Made by a program: the position numbers and the translations under genes
Assembly (NCBI RefSeq): GCF_000425505.1
Contig: NZ_AUDO01000001.1
Span: 248,001-312,000, forward strand
DNA length: 64,000 nt
Reading direction: 5' to 3'
Origin: Flavobacterium frigidarium DSM 17623
GTDB lineage: Bacteria > Bacteroidota > Bacteroidia > Flavobacteriales > Flavobacteriaceae
In this document: positions 54,591 to 63,472 of the stretch, in pieces
How positions within the stretch are numbered: the first letter of the stretch is position 1
Layout of the letters: each line of letters starts with the position of its first letter
The notes under the pieces: generated by a model
Database searches by the model: none
What the model saw: only the letters and a program-made list of their open reading frames with translations
What the model was told of the DNA's origin: nothing

Positions 54591-55286
54591 TTATTGTCCT
54601 GCTTCTTGTTGCGCTTCTTGTAACATTTTTTCGTTTGCAGTAATAGCAAACTCAACACGACGATTTTCAGCTCTACCACTAGTAGTTTCGTTAGAAGCAA
54701 TTGGATCAGCAATTCCCATACCTGTTACAGTAAATCTTCCTGTATTTAATCCTTTAGAAATTAAATAATTACGCACTGAAGCCGCTCTTTCACCTGAAAG
54801 TTTCAAGTTAAAATCTGCTGGACCTGTACTATCAGTATATCCAAAGATAGTGATATTAGTTTCTGCATACTCCTGAAAAACAGGAATCAATTTATCAAGA
54901 TTTGCTTTTGCAGCAGCAGTCAAAGTAGATTTACTAGTATCAAAACGTACTGCATTTTCATTCAATACAAGTTTGATTCCTTCTCCTACTCTTTCAACCT
55001 CAGCACCTGGAATAGCCTCATCGATTTGTCTTGCTTGTTTGTCCATTTTGTTACCAATAACACCACCGGCAACTCCACCTACAACACCACCAAGTACAGC
55101 ACCTACAGCACCATTACCTCCTTTTCCTAGGTTGTTACCTAAGATTGCTCCTAAAACAGCACCACCAGCAGCACCTATTCCAGCGCCTCTTTGTGTATTG
55201 TTTGTATTTTTTACTGCTTCACAACTTGTAAACATTGATCCCATAGCCATAACTAGTGACAATGAAAGTATAGATATCTTTTTCAT
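54591..55286 (-). CDS. OmpA-family lipoprotein with glycine-zipper domain
   Basis: A 231-residue lipoprotein (signal ending GSMFTSC). It has a glycine zipper of about 50 residues (GAAGGAVLGAILGNN..., VGGVAGGVIGNKMDKQA) followed by a peptidoglycan-binding OmpA_C domain (about 105-220; VRFDTSKSTLTAAAKANL, NITIFGYTDSTG, NLKLSGERAASVRNYL, ENRRVEFAI). It ties the outer membrane to the wall. Partner: a lipocalin-like lipoprotein gene 18 bases upstream in the same unit. Confidence 0.94.
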   Translation of the reverse strand: MKKISILSLSLVMAMGSMFTSCEAVKNTNNTQRGAGIGAAGGAVLGAILGNNLGKGGNGAVGAVLGGVVGGVAGGVIGNKMDKQARQIDEAIPGAEVERVGEGIKLVLNENAVRFDTSKSTLTAAAKANLDKLIPVFQEYAETNITIFGYTDSTGPADFNLKLSGERAASVRNYLISKGLNTGRFTVTGMGIADPIASNETTSGRAENRRVEFAITANEKMLQEAQQEAGQ

Positions 55287-55304
55287 AATTTGATTTTTAT
55301 TTTA

Positions 55305-55781
55305 TTAGTTTGATTTTTGAAATTGGTATACTACATCAGTCATTTTACCACCTACGTTGATTTTATCAACTAACTGAAAAGAAGTTTCTGTTTGATTAGC
55401 TACGTTTAAAATATAACCATCTCTTACTTTTTTTGCTTTTTCACCAGCATCAAGTACTTTCAAGATAAATTGTCCTTCTTTATTAATGTACCATGTAATA
55501 GGTGAACTAAAGGCTGGACAGTCGTAGCTAGTTAAAGCCATTTCCCCTTTATTATTGTTCGAAATAAATTTCCAAGTACTACCTACAAAACATTTTGAAT
55601 CAGCAATTTGGAAAGAGTTTACTTTTATAACTTCTGATCCCGGATAATTAACAGATGTAATTGTCCATTCCCCTTTTACAGCGACTTGAGAATCTCTATT
55701 TAATTGTGTATTGGCAACTGATGCAGACTTGCACGAGAAAAGCATTACTGCTACTGCCGCTAAAAAAATTAGTTTTTTCAT
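55305..55781 (-). CDS. Lipocalin-like lipoprotein
   Basis: A 158-residue lipoprotein (MKKLIFLAAVAVMLFSC; Cys near 17) with a short beta-rich domain. GEWTITSVNYPGSEVIKV and CFVGSTWKFISNNNKGEM resemble the first strands of the lipocalin family found in Bacteroidota, and it has a conserved Cys pair (SKCF and YDCPAF). It may bind a small hydrophobic ligand; function unknown. It is the first gene of a unit with the OmpA-family gene. Confidence 0.85.
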   Translation of the reverse strand: MKKLIFLAAVAVMLFSCKSASVANTQLNRDSQVAVKGEWTITSVNYPGSEVIKVNSFQIADSKCFVGSTWKFISNNNKGEMALTSYDCPAFSSPITWYINKEGQFILKVLDAGEKAKKVRDGYILNVANQTETSFQLVDKINVGGKMTDVVYQFQKSN

Positions 55782-55811
55782 TTTGGTTTCTTTTTTATTA
55801 TTTAACTGTTA

Positions 55812-55819
55812 CAAAGATA
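55812..55819 (-). promoter_or_regulatory. Promoter -7 element of the lipocalin-OmpA unit
   Basis: On the minus strand TATCTTTG, 30 bases before the lipocalin-like ATG. Confidence 0.6.
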
Positions 55820-55961
55820 CAATGCAATGCCTTGCTGTGTGTATCAAAATTGATTTTAATTGTTGCAAAATTAACATTTACGACAATTTGTCACATCTGC
55901 TTCTATTGGTACCCTATTTGAAAGAATTATAGCAGATTGTAAAACCCTAATAAATTTAAAT

Positions 55962-57848
55962 ATGACAACAGGAAAAATTAATGTATCGGTAGAAAACATC
56001 TTCCCATTAATCAAAAAGTTCCTTTATAGCGATCACGAGATTTTTTTACGTGAATTGATTTCTAATGGGACAGATGCAACTTTAAAATTAAAACATCTAA
56101 CAAATATTGGCGAAGCCAAAGTAGAATATGGCAACCCAATTATCGAAGTAAAAATTGATAAAGAAGGTAAAAAATTACACCTAATTGATCAAGGTATCGG
56201 AATGACATCTGATGAAGTTGAAAAATACATTAATCAATTGGCTTTTTCTGGTGCCGAAGAATTTTTAGAAAAATACAAAGACACAGCAAAAGATTCTGGA
56301 ATTATAGGTCATTTTGGTCTTGGATTCTACTCTGCTTTTATGGTAGCATCAAAGGTGGAGATCATTACAAAATCATACAAAGACGAGCCAGCGGCACACT
56401 GGATTTGTGATGGTAGCCCAGAGTTCTCTCTAGAACCAGCTGACAAAACGACTCGTGGAACAGAAATAATCTTGCACATCGCTGAGGATTCATTAGAATT
56501 TCTTGAAGAGTCAAAAATCAAAGAACTTTTAAACAAGTACAATAAGTTCATGCCTATTCCAATTAAATTTGGAACCAACATTGAAACTCTTCCTAAACCT
56601 GAAGATGCTCCTGAGGATTACGTTGCAGAAACTGTTGAAACAGACAACTTCATCAACAATCCTAATCCAGCATGGACAAAACAACCTACTGATTTAAATG
56701 ACGAAGATTATAAAGCGTTCTACCATGAATTGTATCCTATGCAATTTGAAGAGCCTTTATTTCACATTCATTTAAATGTAGATTATCCTTTTAATCTTAC
56801 AGGTATTTTGTACTTCCCTAAATTAAGTGGTGATTTACAAATTCAAAAAGATAAAATTCAGTTGTACCAAAACCAAGTTTACGTTACTGATAACGTAGAG
56901 GGAATTGTACCTGAATTCTTGATGATGCTACGTGGAGTAGTTGATTCGCCAGATATTCCTTTGAATGTTTCTCGTTCAGGATTGCAAGCAGATGGTGCGG
57001 TAAAGAAAATTTCGAACTACATCACTCGTAAAGTAGCTGATAAACTGAAATCATTATTTACTGAAAACCGTGCTGACTTTGAAGCAAAATGGAATGACAT
57101 TAAAATCGTTCTAGAGTATGGAATGCTTTCTGAAGATAAATTCTATGAAAAAGCTGGTGCATTTGTTTTATACCCAACTGTAGACAACAAATATTTCACG
57201 CTTGAAGAATTAAAAGAAAACTTAAAAGAAAAGCAAACTAACAAAGACGGTAAACTAGTTGTTTTATACGCTGGAAACAAAGAGGCACAACACTCTTACA
57301 TCGAAACGGCTCAAGAAAAAGGATACGAAGTATTGTTACTTGACTCACCTATTATCTCGCACTTGATTCAAAAAATTGAAGGAGACAATAGCGACATCAC
57401 TTTTGTACGTGTAGATTCTGACCACATTGATAACTTGATTAAGAAAGACGAAACTACGATTTCGAAATTATCTGATGAAGAGCAAACAGGATTAAAAACA
57501 GTTTTAGAAACTATTGTACCAAAACAAACCTATACGGTTCAATTGGAAGCTATGGACAGTCAAGCGGCGCCTTTCATTATCACGCAACCAGAATTCATGC
57601 GTAGAATGAAAGAAATGAGCCAAACTGGTGGTGGCGGAATGTTTGGGATGGGTAACATGCCAGAGATGTATAACCTTGTGGTAAATACCAACTCGCCATT
57701 AGCATCAACCATTTTAAACACTACAGACAAGCCAAGCCAAGAGCATTTAGTAAAACAAGCACTTGATTTAGCAAAATTGTCTCAAAACCTACTTAAAGGA
57801 GAAGCTTTAACTGCTTTTGTGAAACGTAGTTTTGAAATGATAAAATAA
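55962..57848 (+). CDS. htpG: Molecular chaperone HtpG (Hsp90)
   Basis: Cytosolic Hsp90 homodimer that remodels client proteins with ATP. The 628 residues show the GHKL ATP site (FLRELISNGTDATLKLKHL, DQGIGMTSDEVEKYI, GHFGLGFYSAFMVASKV), middle domain RGVVDSPDIPLNVSRSGLQ and the C-terminal dimer domain. A Gly/Met-rich insert, MSQTGGGGMFGMGNMPEMYN (about residue 550-570), is not in the E. coli protein and could be a client- or partner-binding loop. No promoter box is clear upstream. Confidence 0.97.
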   Translation: MTTGKINVSVENIFPLIKKFLYSDHEIFLRELISNGTDATLKLKHLTNIGEAKVEYGNPIIEVKIDKEGKKLHLIDQGIGMTSDEVEKYINQLAFSGAEEFLEKYKDTAKDSGIIGHFGLGFYSAFMVASKVEIITKSYKDEPAAHWICDGSPEFSLEPADKTTRGTEIILHIAEDSLEFLEESKIKELLNKYNKFMPIPIKFGTNIETLPKPEDAPEDYVAETVETDNFINNPNPAWTKQPTDLNDEDYKAFYHELYPMQFEEPLFHIHLNVDYPFNLTGILYFPKLSGDLQIQKDKIQLYQNQVYVTDNVEGIVPEFLMMLRGVVDSPDIPLNVSRSGLQADGAVKKISNYITRKVADKLKSLFTENRADFEAKWNDIKIVLEYGMLSEDKFYEKAGAFVLYPTVDNKYFTLEELKENLKEKQTNKDGKLVVLYAGNKEAQHSYIETAQEKGYEVLLLDSPIISHLIQKIEGDNSDITFVRVDSDHIDNLIKKDETTISKLSDEEQTGLKTVLETIVPKQTYTVQLEAMDSQAAPFIITQPEFMRRMKEMSQTGGGGMFGMGNMPEMYNLVVNTNSPLASTILNTTDKPSQEHLVKQALDLAKLSQNLLKGEALTAFVKRSFEMIK

Positions 57849-57868
57849 TACTAGCATCACGCTACATT

Positions 57869-57898
57869 AAAAGCTGTCCATCAATGGGCAGCTTTTTT
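57869..57898 (+). terminator. Intrinsic terminator of htpG
   Basis: AAAAGCTGTCCA (57869-57880) pairs with TGGGCAGCTTTT (one wobble), then a T-run. Confidence 0.8.
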
Positions 57899-58179
57899 TA
57901 TTTAAACGCAATTTACATTGTTCACAGAAAAGCCTTAATCCAACTTTCTCATATACCGCTTTACCATTTTATGGTGATTCTAACTCAAAGAAGTACGCTG
58001 AACGCCATAAAAAGTAAAACAAATTTATTAGTTGTAATCAAATGCTTTAAAAAACAGGACAGCCATAAAGCCATTTGACTTCAAAATTTAAAAAAAACTA
58101 AACTTTTAATTATTGATAGAAAAGCTTTTGCGCATTACTTTAACTTGTAACTTTACTATTACATTAAAACTTATTCGAA
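57899..58179. other. Non-coding stretch between htpG and the three-repeat protein gene
   Basis: Open frames exist (for example a 64-codon one from 57884), but they begin in the htpG terminator and show no family features. A protein-like tail ending FYGDSNSKKYAERHKK-stop can be read at 57946-58017 without a start; it may be a relic. Nothing firm. Confidence 0.3.
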
Positions 58180-58746
58180 ATGAAAAACCATGTAATATTA
58201 GCACTTACAATATTTTTAAACATGAATCTTTTTGCGCAAGATAATATTGAGAAAAATCAAGAATGTTTGTTAGAACTAAATGACAATTATATTAAAACAT
58301 ATAAAGTCATACCAACAACATATTTAGATTACATGATCAAATTAAACACACGAACAGGACAAATGTGGCAAATCAAATTTGATCAAAAGAAAACTCATCA
58401 GTTAGAGACTCCATTAAGTATGCTATCTCTAGCAGAATCAGAAAGTAGTATTGACAACAGGTTTACACTTATTCCAACTACAAATGAAAATCACTTCTTT
58501 CTCCTAGATCAAATAAATGGAAAAATATGGCAAGTAAACTGGGATACTAGGTCTAAAAAAAATAAGATTTCACCTTTAAATAAATCTTCACTGATAGAAA
58601 CTAAAAGATTTGTAGAGAGTAGATTTTCACTCTATCCTACAAAATATAGCAGTAAATTTTTACTTATAGATAAAATAACTGGCGAACTGTGGCAAGTTAT
58701 TTATTCTATGAATTTTGAAAAGAGTGAAATTGTAGGGAGTATGTAG
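58180..58746 (+). CDS. Secreted protein of three internal repeats
   Basis: A 188-residue exported protein (signal peptide ending MNLFAQ, about residue 20). After it, three units repeat with a period of about 54 residues: YKVIPTTYLDYMIKLNTRTGQMWQIKF (read as two overlapping parts at 41-67), RFTLIPTTNENHFFLLDQINGKIWQV in two parts (94-119) and RFSLYPTKYSSKFLLIDKITGELWQV (148-173). Shared core: F-x-L-x-P-T, then L-x-D/N-x-x-T/N-G-x-x-W-Q. The hydrophobic G-x-x-WQV turns look like beta-propeller or lectin-like strands. Function unknown; I do not recognise the family. Confidence 0.75.
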   Translation: MKNHVILALTIFLNMNLFAQDNIEKNQECLLELNDNYIKTYKVIPTTYLDYMIKLNTRTGQMWQIKFDQKKTHQLETPLSMLSLAESESSIDNRFTLIPTTNENHFFLLDQINGKIWQVNWDTRSKKNKISPLNKSSLIETKRFVESRFSLYPTKYSSKFLLIDKITGELWQVIYSMNFEKSEIVGSM

Positions 58747-59007
58747 AGCTGATAAATTTAAAATTATATTATTTACAAACTTCGAAATAGTTATGATGCT
58801 TGCAATTTTCAATATGTAAGCACAAATAAAGTCAGTATATATGCCTCATGAATTTTCGTTCAAAAACATGATCTTAAAACTAAAATTTCAAGGATCAAAC
58901 CATAATAAAGATACAGATCAAATTTCGAAAACTCAGGAGGCTTTTTTTAATTAAAGACGATAAATCCGAATTATTTAAGAGGATAAAACCACTAAGCCAA
59001 AAAACAG
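58747..59007. other. Intergenic stretch before the TetR operator
   Basis: About 260 bases with no supportable gene. A 37-codon open frame (58841-58954, MPHEFSFKN...) is present but has no clear promoter, ribosome site or family feature. Confidence 0.3.
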
Positions 59008-59021
59008 ACAGACTTGTCTGT
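59008..59021. promoter_or_regulatory. Palindromic operator 1, upstream of the tetR-like gene
   Basis: ACAGACTTGTCTGT is a 14-base inverted repeat (6-base arms around TT). The same core recurs at 59632-59653. It lies 17 bases upstream of the -7 box, covering the -33 region, where a repressor would block the promoter. Confidence 0.75.
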
Positions 59022-59038
59022 TTTTACAAATATTTGAA

Positions 59039-59046
59039 TATCTTTG
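59039..59046 (+). promoter_or_regulatory. tetR-like promoter -7 element, possibly leaderless
   Basis: TATCTTTG ends 4 bases before the ATG at 59051, the same spacing as in front of rluF. Confidence 0.6.
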
Positions 59047-59050
59047 CCCC

Positions 59051-59614
59051 ATGAAACATTCCGAAGTAAAAAATACAATCATAGAGACAGCCTCTTTCTT
59101 ATTTTACAAGAATGGTTATAACACTACAGGAATAAACGAAATCATAGCCGAAGCAGGTATTGCAAAAGCTACGCTCTACAATCATTTTAAATCCAAAGAA
59201 GAAATTTGCTTGGCCTATTTAAAGCATAAAAATAGTAGCTTTTTAGGAGACATAGAAAAATTTACAACTGCTAAACCTAAAGGGCAAGAACAAATCTTAG
59301 CAATTTTTGACTTTCTAGAGTTATTTTATCAAGACAAGGATTTTAATGGTTGCTGGTGTATCAAAACGGTTTCAGAAATTCCAAAAGACAACGAACTTAT
59401 CCGTAGCGAAATCCAAACTCAAAAAAACGATTTTATTACCCTTATCTCTCAGCTTGTAACTAGTAATTTAAAAAAAATGACTGAGGAAGAGACTAATTCC
59501 CTCTCTAGAAAAATATATCTAATCTACGAAAGCGCTGTTGGAGAAAGTCATTTGCATCAAAAAGATTGGCCTATTCAGGAAGGCAAGAGCTTGTGTGAAC
59601 TAATTCTCAAATAA
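59051..59614 (+). CDS. TetR/AcrR-family transcriptional regulator
   Basis: A 187-residue repressor with an N-terminal helix-turn-helix (IIETASFLFYKNGYNTTGIN, AGIAKATLYNHFKSKEEI) and a C-terminal ligand-binding region with Cys residues (DFNGCWCIKTVSE), matching the TetR_C-type of YxaF/LmrA regulators. Palindromes before this gene and before the SDR gene share one core, so it likely represses both itself and the dehydrogenase until an inducer binds. The inducer is unknown. Confidence 0.93.
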   Translation: MKHSEVKNTIIETASFLFYKNGYNTTGINEIIAEAGIAKATLYNHFKSKEEICLAYLKHKNSSFLGDIEKFTTAKPKGQEQILAIFDFLELFYQDKDFNGCWCIKTVSEIPKDNELIRSEIQTQKNDFITLISQLVTSNLKKMTEEETNSLSRKIYLIYESAVGESHLHQKDWPIQEGKSLCELILK

Positions 59615-59631
59615 AAAAAATTTAACTCAAA

Positions 59632-59653
59632 AAAGACAGACTTGTCTGTCTTT
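59632..59653. promoter_or_regulatory. Palindromic operator 2, upstream of the SDR gene
   Basis: AAAGACAGACTTGTCTGTCTTT is a perfect 22-base inverted repeat with 10-base arms around TT, 18 bases after the tetR-like stop. It contains the same GACAGACTTGTCTGT core as operator 1. Its TTG (59642-59644) stands 17 bases before TAATCATA (59662-59669), a possible -33/-7 pair. Confidence 0.8.
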
Positions 59654-59680
59654 AATTACAATAATCATAAATCAATAACA

Positions 59681-60427
59681 ATGGAAAATTTAGAAAACAA
59701 AGTAGCTTTAGTAATAGGTGGAACAAGCGGAATTGGCGCAGCAACAACGGCTGCATTACTTAATGCGGGAGCAACGGTACATGTCGTAGGAAGAAATGTA
59801 GATAAAGTAGCTGATGCACCTAACTTAATCAAACACACAGCAAACATATCTAACACTGATGATGTAGCCGCGTTAATCAGTAAGATTGATGCTTTAGAAA
59901 ACTTAGATTATTTAGTAAATGCTTCAGGGATATTTGGACCAAAACCTTTCCTAGATCACACCTTAGAAGATTATAACTCGTACCAAGATTTAAATAGAGG
60001 TTTCTTTTTTATCACTCAAAGTGTAGCAAAAAAAATGAAAGCAACTCAAGGAGGATCTATTGTAAACGTAGGTTCTATGTGGGCAAAACAAGCGATTAAG
60101 GCTACCCCTTCTTCTGCTTACTCGATGCAAAAAGCTGGATTGCATTCGCTAACACAACATTTAGCTATGGAATTAGCTGATTTTAATATTCGTGTAAATG
60201 CAGTTTCTCCAGCGCTAGTAAATACGCCAGTTTATCATGGCGTTTTTGGCGGTAAAGCTGAAGCTGAAGAAGCATTAGCTGGTTTCAACGCATTCCATCC
60301 CATAGGAAGAGTTGGAGAAGCAAGCGAGATTGCAGAGAGCATATTGTTCTTACTTTCAGACAAAGCTTCTTGGGTAACCGGGGCAATCTGGGATACTGAT
60401 GGTGGTGTAATGGCAGGAAGAAATTAA
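59681..60427 (+). CDS. Short-chain dehydrogenase/reductase
   Basis: A 248-residue classical SDR from ATG 59681. Cofactor motif [15 protein letters not shown], Arg in VVGRNVDKV (NADP preference suggested), NASG, catalytic Ser in VNVGSMW, and YxxxK as SAYSMQKAG. The C-terminal [16 protein letters not shown] is typical. The substrate is unknown. Operator 2 upstream places it under the TetR-like regulator, as in inducible detoxification or redox pairs. An open frame from TTG 59642 crosses the operator and is not the likely start. Confidence 0.93.
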   Translation: MENLENKVALVIGGTSGIGAATTAALLNAGATVHVVGRNVDKVADAPNLIKHTANISNTDDVAALISKIDALENLDYLVNASGIFGPKPFLDHTLEDYNSYQDLNRGFFFITQSVAKKMKATQGGSIVNVGSMWAKQAIKATPSSAYSMQKAGLHSLTQHLAMELADFNIRVNAVSPALVNTPVYHGVFGGKAEAEEALAGFNAFHPIGRVGEASEIAESILFLLSDKASWVTGAIWDTDGGVMAGRN

Positions 60428-60440
60428 ATCATAAGTATTT

Positions 60441-60485
60441 AAAAAGCCATAGCGTAATTCTAAAATCGCTATGGCTTTTTTTCTT
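60441..60485 (+). terminator. Intrinsic terminator of the SDR gene
   Basis: A perfect 14-bp stem (60441-60454 with 60467-60480) followed by a T-run. Confidence 0.92.
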
Positions 60486-60620
60486 TATAACAATGTACAA
60501 GTAGTAAAAAAGCATATCATCAATGTCTACTATAAAAGTAATAAGATATTGCACCATGAAATAATACTGCGACCTCATCATTGAAAAAATTAGAAACTTC
60601 ATGAATAACCTTAAAAAATA

Positions 60621-61592
60621 ATGATGAAAAACGTATTTCTAATGTTGGTAGTAACAAGCTTTTTGGCAAGTTGTTCCTCGAAATTAAAACAAACCGAAAG
60701 TCAGTTTTACCTCCCTCCCGCTACTAGTTATAATTATGTAGCAATGGATAGCGTCAAATTATTTTACAGAGAAGCTGGCGATAGAAATAAACCAACAATT
60801 GTATTGCTACACGGTTATCCCTCCTCTTCACATTCGTACAGAAACCTCATCCCAATGTTAGCCAAGCGCTATCACGTAATCGCAACTGATAATTTGGGTT
60901 CAGGTTACAGTACACATTTAGACCCCAGCAACACAAAATATACTTTTGATCTTTTAGCTGATTACACTCAGAAATTAATTAACACACTCCAAATCAAAAA
61001 TTATGTGATATATATGCAAGACTTTGGAGCGCCTGTAGGTTATCGCATGATGATGCATGATCCCACAAGAATTGATGCTTTAATTATTCAAAATGCCAAT
61101 GCGTATTTAGATGGATTGACTCCCGAAAGACAAGCTTTTTTTAAAACAGCTCAGTCAGACACGTCTAAAACAGAACACGACTTTATTTATAGTTTAACTA
61201 GTAAAGATGCTATTATCAATAAGCAATATTTGTTTGATTTAGACAGTACCAATTTTAATACTCAAAGTCCGGATGCATGGACACATGATTTGGCATTTTT
61301 AACCACAGAAAAAGACAGAGAAATCCAAGTACAATTATTTCAAGATTACAACTCCAACCTAATTCGATATCCTGATTGGCAAAGAATGCTCAGAGAAAAC
61401 CAACCAAAAGCCTTAATCGTTTGGGGTAAAAAAGATTTAAAATTCAATTATAAAGGAGCCGAAGCATATTTACAAGACTTACCTAATGCTGAATTACATT
61501 TGCTTGACGCTGGACATTTTGCTGCCGAAGAAAAGACTCGAGAAATCGCACAATTTATCTTAGAGTTTTTAGACAAACACGACATAAAATAA
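60621..61592 (+). CDS. Alpha/beta hydrolase lipoprotein, haloalkane dehalogenase/epoxide hydrolase-like
   Basis: A 323-residue lipoprotein (MMKNVFLMLVVTSFLASC; Cys near 18, start either ATG of the ATGATG pair). The fold shows VLLHGYPSSSHSYRNLIPML, VIATDNLGSGYS and a nucleophile elbow IYMQDFGAPVGYRMM where Asp replaces Ser. That is the mark of the dehalogenase/epoxide-hydrolase branch. Catalytic His in LDAGHFAAEEK. Probably acts on an organic halide, epoxide or ester in the periplasm; the substrate is unknown. Confidence 0.9.
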   Translation: MMKNVFLMLVVTSFLASCSSKLKQTESQFYLPPATSYNYVAMDSVKLFYREAGDRNKPTIVLLHGYPSSSHSYRNLIPMLAKRYHVIATDNLGSGYSTHLDPSNTKYTFDLLADYTQKLINTLQIKNYVIYMQDFGAPVGYRMMMHDPTRIDALIIQNANAYLDGLTPERQAFFKTAQSDTSKTEHDFIYSLTSKDAIINKQYLFDLDSTNFNTQSPDAWTHDLAFLTTEKDREIQVQLFQDYNSNLIRYPDWQRMLRENQPKALIVWGKKDLKFNYKGAEAYLQDLPNAELHLLDAGHFAAEEKTREIAQFILEFLDKHDIK

Positions 61593-61754
61593 TATATTCC
61601 GAAATAAGCAATTCCGAAAAGTGATTAATTATACTCAAAAAAAAGGCTGCTCTTCTCCACTATCACAACTGTTTTAATTTAGTTTGTGTATCTTGTAAAT
61701 TCCTACATCAGCGCTGCTTTTATCACTAAAATTATCTCAATAAAAAACAATCTT

Positions 61755-62669
61755 ATGAATACATTTCTAAAAGCGTTATCCTGCATTAGCATTATTACAT
61801 TAATTAGTTGTCAATCAGATAAAAAATTATCTAAAGACTTAGACAGTATTAAAAGCAGTGCTCCGTTGACCAAAGAATTTAATGAGTATTGGTATTCTGG
61901 AAAAGCAGAATTAAGTAGTTACAAACTGGAGCAATCTCGCTATGGCGAAATTCGTAATGGCGAAGTAGTACTTGTCTTTGTGACTGAACCATTTTCGATA
62001 AAAAAGCAGGTTAAATTAGACGATCCCGAAAAAGCAGGAAAAGACAATATATCAGTAATGAAACTAAATCAAGTTAGAAAATTTACCACTGGTATTTATG
62101 ATTATTCTATTGTGAGCTCTACCTTTACGCCCGTTGATTTAGATCATCACCCGCATACTTTAAAGTCAAATACGAGCATTCAAGAGTGGTGTGGTCATAC
62201 TTTTACTCAATTTAATCTTGGCGAAAACAACTATCACATGAAGCAATTCTCTTATTTTGAGGTCGATGGTGATACTGAGAAAGACATTCCTGTTGCGCTA
62301 CTTGAAGAAGAATTAATGACGCGTTTACGAATCAACAAAGCACAGCTTCCCCTAGGCGAAGTAGACATAATTTTTTCTACCGTATATAGCCGCTTTTTTT
62401 ACAAAAAACTAGAAGCTACAAAGGCAACGATTAGCAAAACCGAATCAGAAGATGTTATCAAATACACTATTCAGTATGCTAAATACGATCGAAAAGTAAC
62501 GATTGATGTCCAAAAAGCTTTCCCATACAAAATACAATCTTGGACAGAGGATGATGGTGACGGATTGATTACAAAAGCTACTTTAAAAAAGAGCATCAAC
62601 GAACCGTATTGGAATCAAAAAAAGACTTCAGACGAAGCTAAAAGAGAAGAATTAGAATTACAAAAATAA
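61755..62669 (+). CDS. Conserved Flavobacteriia lipoprotein
   Basis: A 304-residue lipoprotein from ATG 61755 (MNTFLKALSCISIITLISC; Cys near 19). Recognisable blocks are FNEYWYSGKAELSSYKLEQ, RNGEVVLVFVTEPFS, SIQEWCGHTFTQFN and FPYKIQSWTEDDGDG. I recall similar proteins auto-named septum formation inhibitor Maf, but no Maf nucleotide-pyrophosphatase motif is present, so that name should not be used. Function unknown. The in-frame region from 61686 lacks a signal. It lies 29 bases before the peroxiredoxin-like gene. Confidence 0.85.
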   Translation: MNTFLKALSCISIITLISCQSDKKLSKDLDSIKSSAPLTKEFNEYWYSGKAELSSYKLEQSRYGEIRNGEVVLVFVTEPFSIKKQVKLDDPEKAGKDNISVMKLNQVRKFTTGIYDYSIVSSTFTPVDLDHHPHTLKSNTSIQEWCGHTFTQFNLGENNYHMKQFSYFEVDGDTEKDIPVALLEEELMTRLRINKAQLPLGEVDIIFSTVYSRFFYKKLEATKATISKTESEDVIKYTIQYAKYDRKVTIDVQKAFPYKIQSWTEDDGDGLITKATLKKSINEPYWNQKKTSDEAKREELELQK

Positions 62670-62698
62670 ATAGGCCTACAAACACTTACAACCTACCT

Positions 62699-63349
62699 AT
62701 GAAAACATTAAAAGAACAAACCGACGCAAAAATTGAAGCAGGCCGCCAAGCGAACCGTGAATTCATGAATGGTGTAGATAAAGCTATTAACAATGCAAAA
62801 GCATTTCAGGAAGGAGCAAACGCTCTAAAAGTAGGGCAACAAGCCATTGCTTTTGAGTTACCCAATCAAGAGGGGAAATTAGTATCATTGAAAAATTTAA
62901 TCGGAAAAGGTCCCGTTGTTGTCACTTTCTACCGCGGTGATTGGTGTCCGTATTGTAATTTACAATTGAGAGCGTTGCAAGCAAAATTAGAAGAAATTGA
63001 AAAGCTAGGTGCGACACTTGTTGCCATAAGTCCGCAAGTTCCTGATGGTTCTTTGACAAAAAGCGAGATAAGCGAAATGACTTTTACCGTTTTGTCAGAT
63101 CAAAATGCAAAGGTGGCTTCGCAATACGGTGTTGCTTGGGAGGTTCCCGAATTTTTATTAGATCACATGCGCGTGGATCGCAACTTAGATTTAGAAAAAA
63201 TCAACAATGGCAACGGCAGCGTTTTGCCTATTCCCGCCACTTTCATTATAGGGACTGACGGCATCATTGCTTGGAATTATGTTAACGTTGATTATAGAAC
63301 GCGTTCTGAACCTGAAGAAATTGTTGAAGCGCTTAAAAAACTGGTTTAA
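62699..63349 (+). CDS. Peroxiredoxin-like (AhpC/TSA) family protein
   Basis: A 216-residue thioredoxin-fold protein. A charged helical N-terminus of about 45 residues precedes the core LPNQEGKLVSLKNLIGKGPVV in two parts, then FYRGDWCPYCNLQLRAL with Cys83 and Cys86 as a CPYC active site, and LVAISPQVPDGS. The double cysteine suits reduction of hydroperoxides or disulfides rather than a 1-Cys enzyme. It has no signal peptide, so it is likely cytosolic. It starts 29 bases after the lipoprotein gene. Confidence 0.92.
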   Translation: MKTLKEQTDAKIEAGRQANREFMNGVDKAINNAKAFQEGANALKVGQQAIAFELPNQEGKLVSLKNLIGKGPVVVTFYRGDWCPYCNLQLRALQAKLEEIEKLGATLVAISPQVPDGSLTKSEISEMTFTVLSDQNAKVASQYGVAWEVPEFLLDHMRVDRNLDLEKINNGNGSVLPIPATFIIGTDGIIAWNYVNVDYRTRSEPEEIVEALKKLV

Positions 63350-63400
63350 AAAGTCGTGCTCTTAAAATATACTACTGTTAATAAACGTAATAGTTAATCC

Positions 63401-63438
63401 AAATCCTGTAAAACAACACTTTGCAGGATTTTTTTTGG
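63401..63438 (+). terminator. Intrinsic terminator after the peroxiredoxin-like gene
   Basis: AATCCTGTAAA (63402-63412) pairs with TTTGCAGGATT (63420-63430, one wobble), then a T-run. Confidence 0.85.
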
Positions 63439-63472
63439 AGCAGCAAGAATTGTTTTTTTTAAGAACGATTAC

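Noticed and set aside
57946..58017. Protein-like tail ending LPFYGDSNSKKYAERHKK
   Set aside because: It reads like a real C-terminus, but has no start codon or upstream remainder; too short to call a pseudogene without a search.
57884..58078. 64-codon open frame starting in the htpG terminator
   Set aside because: Its start is in the terminator stem, its composition is not protein-like, and no promoter or ribosome site serves it.
58841..58954. 37-codon frame MPHEFSFKN...
   Set aside because: No promoter box, no clear hydrophobic or domain feature; chance frames of this length are expected in such a gap.
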